DNA from: VRUE01 sp035997045
GTDB taxonomy: Bacteria; Actinomycetota; Thermoleophilia; Solirubrobacterales; 70-9
DNA length: 32,044 nt
Reading direction: 5' to 3'
NCBI GenBank assembly: GCA_035997045.1
Contig: DASYIY010000111.1
Location: 1 to 32,044 of the forward strand
Under the pieces are notes generated by a model. The model searched no databases. It was given only the letters and a program-made list of their open reading frames with translations, and was not told the DNA's origin. The translations under genes were made by a program, and so were the position numbers. Within the stretch, counting starts at the first letter, position 1. Each line of letters starts with the position of its first letter. This document shows positions 30,538 to 32,044 of this stretch, piece by piece.

Positions 30538-31568
30538 GCGAGGCGCTGCTCAGCGTCAGCGAGCTGCGCGTCGGTTTCGCCACCGAAGGCGGCCGCGTGC
30601 AGGCGGTCGACGGCGTCTCCTTCGACCTCGCCCCCGGAGAGGTGCTGGCGATCGTCGGCGAGTCGGGGTCGGGCAAGAGCGTCACCGCGCAGACGATCGT
30701 CGGCCTCACCCGCTCGCCCAACGCGCAGATCGAGGGCTCGGTGCGGCTGCGCGGGACAGAGCTGATCGATGCCGGCGACGAGGCACTGCGCAAGGTCCGA
30801 GGCGAGCAGATCGGCATGGTCTTCCAGGACCCGATGACCTCCTTCAACCCGGTCTACAGGCTGGGCAAGCAGATCGTCGAGGCGATCCGCGCCCACCGCG
30901 ACATCGGCGGCAAGCAGGCGCGCGAGCTCGCGATCGAGATGCTCGATTCGGTCGGCATTCCCAAGGCTGCTCAGCGCGTCGACGACTACCCGCACGAATT
31001 CTCCGGCGGCATGCGCCAGCGGGCGATGATCGCGATGGCGCTGGCGCTCGAGCCGCAGGTGCTGATCGCCGACGAGCCGACGACAGCGCTCGACGTCACC
31101 GTGCAGGCGCAGATCCTCGCCCTGCTCGAGCGGCTCAACAGCGAGCGCGGGCTGGCGACGATCCTGATCACCCACGACCTCGGCGTCGTCGCCGAGGTCG
31201 CCGACCGGGTGCTGGTGATGTACGCCGGGCGCGTGGTCGAGCAGGGCAGCCTCGATGAGATCTTCTACGACCCGCAGCACCCCTATACCTGGGGGCTGCT
31301 CGGCTCGCTGACCAAGATGGACCGCGATCGCCCTGAGCGCCTGCCCCAGATCAGCGGCGCGCCCCCCTCGTTGCAGAGCCTGCCGGCGGGCTGCTCCTTC
31401 CGGCCCCGCTGCCCGCACGAGTTCGGCCGCTGCTCGGAGCTGCCGAGCCTTGACGCCCGCCTCGCCGAGGCGCCGGCGCACCGCGACCGCTGCTGGCTCG
31501 AGCCCGAGCAGAAGCGCGAGCTGCGTCAGGTCGAGGGCGAGATCGGCCTCGAGGCGCCGGCCTCGTGA
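30534..31568 (+). CDS. ABC importer ATPase, DppD type
   Basis: A 344-residue cytoplasmic ATPase that powers the importer. Walker A GESGSGKS is at 42-49, the Q-loop MVFQDPMTSFNP near 95, the ABC signature FSGGMRQR near 160, Walker B VLIADEPTTALD and the H-loop ITHDLG. The C-terminal oligopeptide-transporter region (GAPPSLQSLPAGCSFRPRCPHEFGRCSELPSL... RDRCW) carries the four cysteines that hold an iron-sulfur cluster in some Dpp/Opp ATPases. ATG 30534 overlaps the preceding stop; the stop overlaps the next GTG. Confidence 0.94.
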   Translation: MSEALLSVSELRVGFATEGGRVQAVDGVSFDLAPGEVLAIVGESGSGKSVTAQTIVGLTRSPNAQIEGSVRLRGTELIDAGDEALRKVRGEQIGMVFQDPMTSFNPVYRLGKQIVEAIRAHRDIGGKQARELAIEMLDSVGIPKAAQRVDDYPHEFSGGMRQRAMIAMALALEPQVLIADEPTTALDVTVQAQILALLERLNSERGLATILITHDLGVVAEVADRVLVMYAGRVVEQGSLDEIFYDPQHPYTWGLLGSLTKMDRDRPERLPQISGAPPSLQSLPAGCSFRPRCPHEFGRCSELPSLDARLAEAPAHRDRCWLEPEQKRELRQVEGEIGLEAPAS

Positions 31569-32044
31569 GCGCCACCGCCACGCAACCGCTGCTGGAGGTC
31601 ACCGACCTCGTCAAGCACTTCCCGGTCAAGCGAGGCCTTCTGTTCGATCGCGAGGTCGATCGGGTGCGCGCGGTCGACAGCGTCAGCTTCAGCGTCGCCC
31701 GCGGCGAAACGCTGGGGCTGGTCGGCGAGTCCGGCTCGGGAAAGACCACCGCAGGACGGATTCTGGTCGGGCTGATCCCGGCGACCAGCGGGACGGTCAG
31801 CCTGTTCGGCCACAGCATCACCGGACCGGACGGCAAAGCCCAGCTCGCTTCCGTGCGGTCGCGGCTGCAATTCGTGTTTCAGGATCCTTTTGCGTCGCTC
31901 AATCCGCGGATGCGGATCGGCAACGCCATTGCCGAGCCGCTCGACATCGCTGGCACCCATTCGCGCAAGGAGCGCAACGATCGGGTTGCGGAATTGCTCG
32001 AGCTGGTCGGATTGCCGAAGAACAGTGTCGAGCGTTACCCGCAC
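31565..32044 (+). CDS. ABC importer ATPase, DppF type (partial)
   Basis: The first 160 codons of the second ATPase. It starts at GTG 31565, overlapping the DppD-type stop, and runs past the window edge. Seen are LLEVTDLVKHFPVKRGL, Walker A GESGSGKT, and the Q-loop QFVFQDPFASLNPRM; the signature, Walker B and H-loop lie beyond. From about 31840 the codon use changes (TTT, GAT, TTG, CGG become common), unlike the rest of the operon. That may be a recombination or assembly junction. Confidence 0.9.
   Translation, partial: MSATATQPLLEVTDLVKHFPVKRGLLFDREVDRVRAVDSVSFSVARGETLGLVGESGSGKTTAGRILVGLIPATSGTVSLFGHSITGPDGKAQLASVRSRLQFVFQDPFASLNPRMRIGNAIAEPLDIAGTHSRKERNDRVAELLELVGLPKNSVERYPH

Noticed and set aside
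1..32044. CRISPR array or prophage genes
   Set aside because: No regularly spaced repeats with unique spacers, and no capsid, terminase, portal or tail genes were seen.

Overview
The window is high-GC DNA with frequent GTG and TTG starts and G/C-ending codons. It carries a secreted protein with an Arg/Lys-rich C-terminal module, DUF6325/SHOCT small proteins, HD-GYP and GGDEF signalling proteins and an ArfB-type release factor. This mix suggests an actinobacterium of the Thermoleophilia/Solirubrobacterales type. That placement is inferred from gene content and style; no marker gene such as rRNA is present.

Layout. (1) 1-2655: a secreted basic protein (-) with a strong hairpin behind its stop, and a CPA2-type cation:proton antiporter (+). 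(2) 2656-8055: an intact tRNA-Val(CAC) followed by two decayed tandem copies of its 3' half (103-bp period), then a small accessory island. The last 48 bp of the island perfectly repeat the tRNA from the anticodon loop to just past its 3' end. This is the signature of integration into a tRNA gene, yet no integrase is visible. The cargo is an AAA+ ATPase translationally coupled to an unrecognised (possibly DUF6414-like) protein, a small two-helix membrane protein, and an AlbA/Schlafen-type protein with a long unrecognised C-terminus. A decayed tRNA-Arg-like piece lies in the middle. (3) 8283-12520: a restriction-modification set (Vsr-like endonuclease, DNA cytosine methyltransferase, a PD-(D/E)XK protein that is probably the restriction enzyme, and a small coupled ORF) followed by a Fic AMPylase-family protein under a 26-bp palindrome. 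Regions 2 and 3 together look like a defence hotspot.

(4) 12582-17783: a drug-efflux block. A MarR regulator and DHA2 efflux pump diverge from a second DHA2 pump across a 30-bp perfect palindrome, followed by an overlapping metallo-beta-lactamase-fold protein and a DUF6325/SHOCT pair. (5) 17796-22465: housekeeping and small genes: VOC protein, hypothetical, ArfB, a membrane protein with a half VOC domain, pterin-4a-carbinolamine dehydratase, GST, a GAF-GGDEF protein with an altered active-site motif, and a secreted TIMP/NTR-like protein. (6) 22472-25044: a nested inverted repeat (MITE- or REP-like), a zinc alcohol dehydrogenase and a membrane HD-GYP phosphodiesterase. (7) 25474-32044: an MFS exporter behind a repeated 9-bp operator-like motif, then a tightly packed peptide/nickel-type ABC importer operon (binding protein, two permeases, two ATPases). 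The last ATPase runs off the window edge.

The best candidate for an undescribed system is the AAA+ ATPase/partner pair in the tRNA-bounded island, next to the restriction module. Its defence role is inferred from context, not shown by the sequence.
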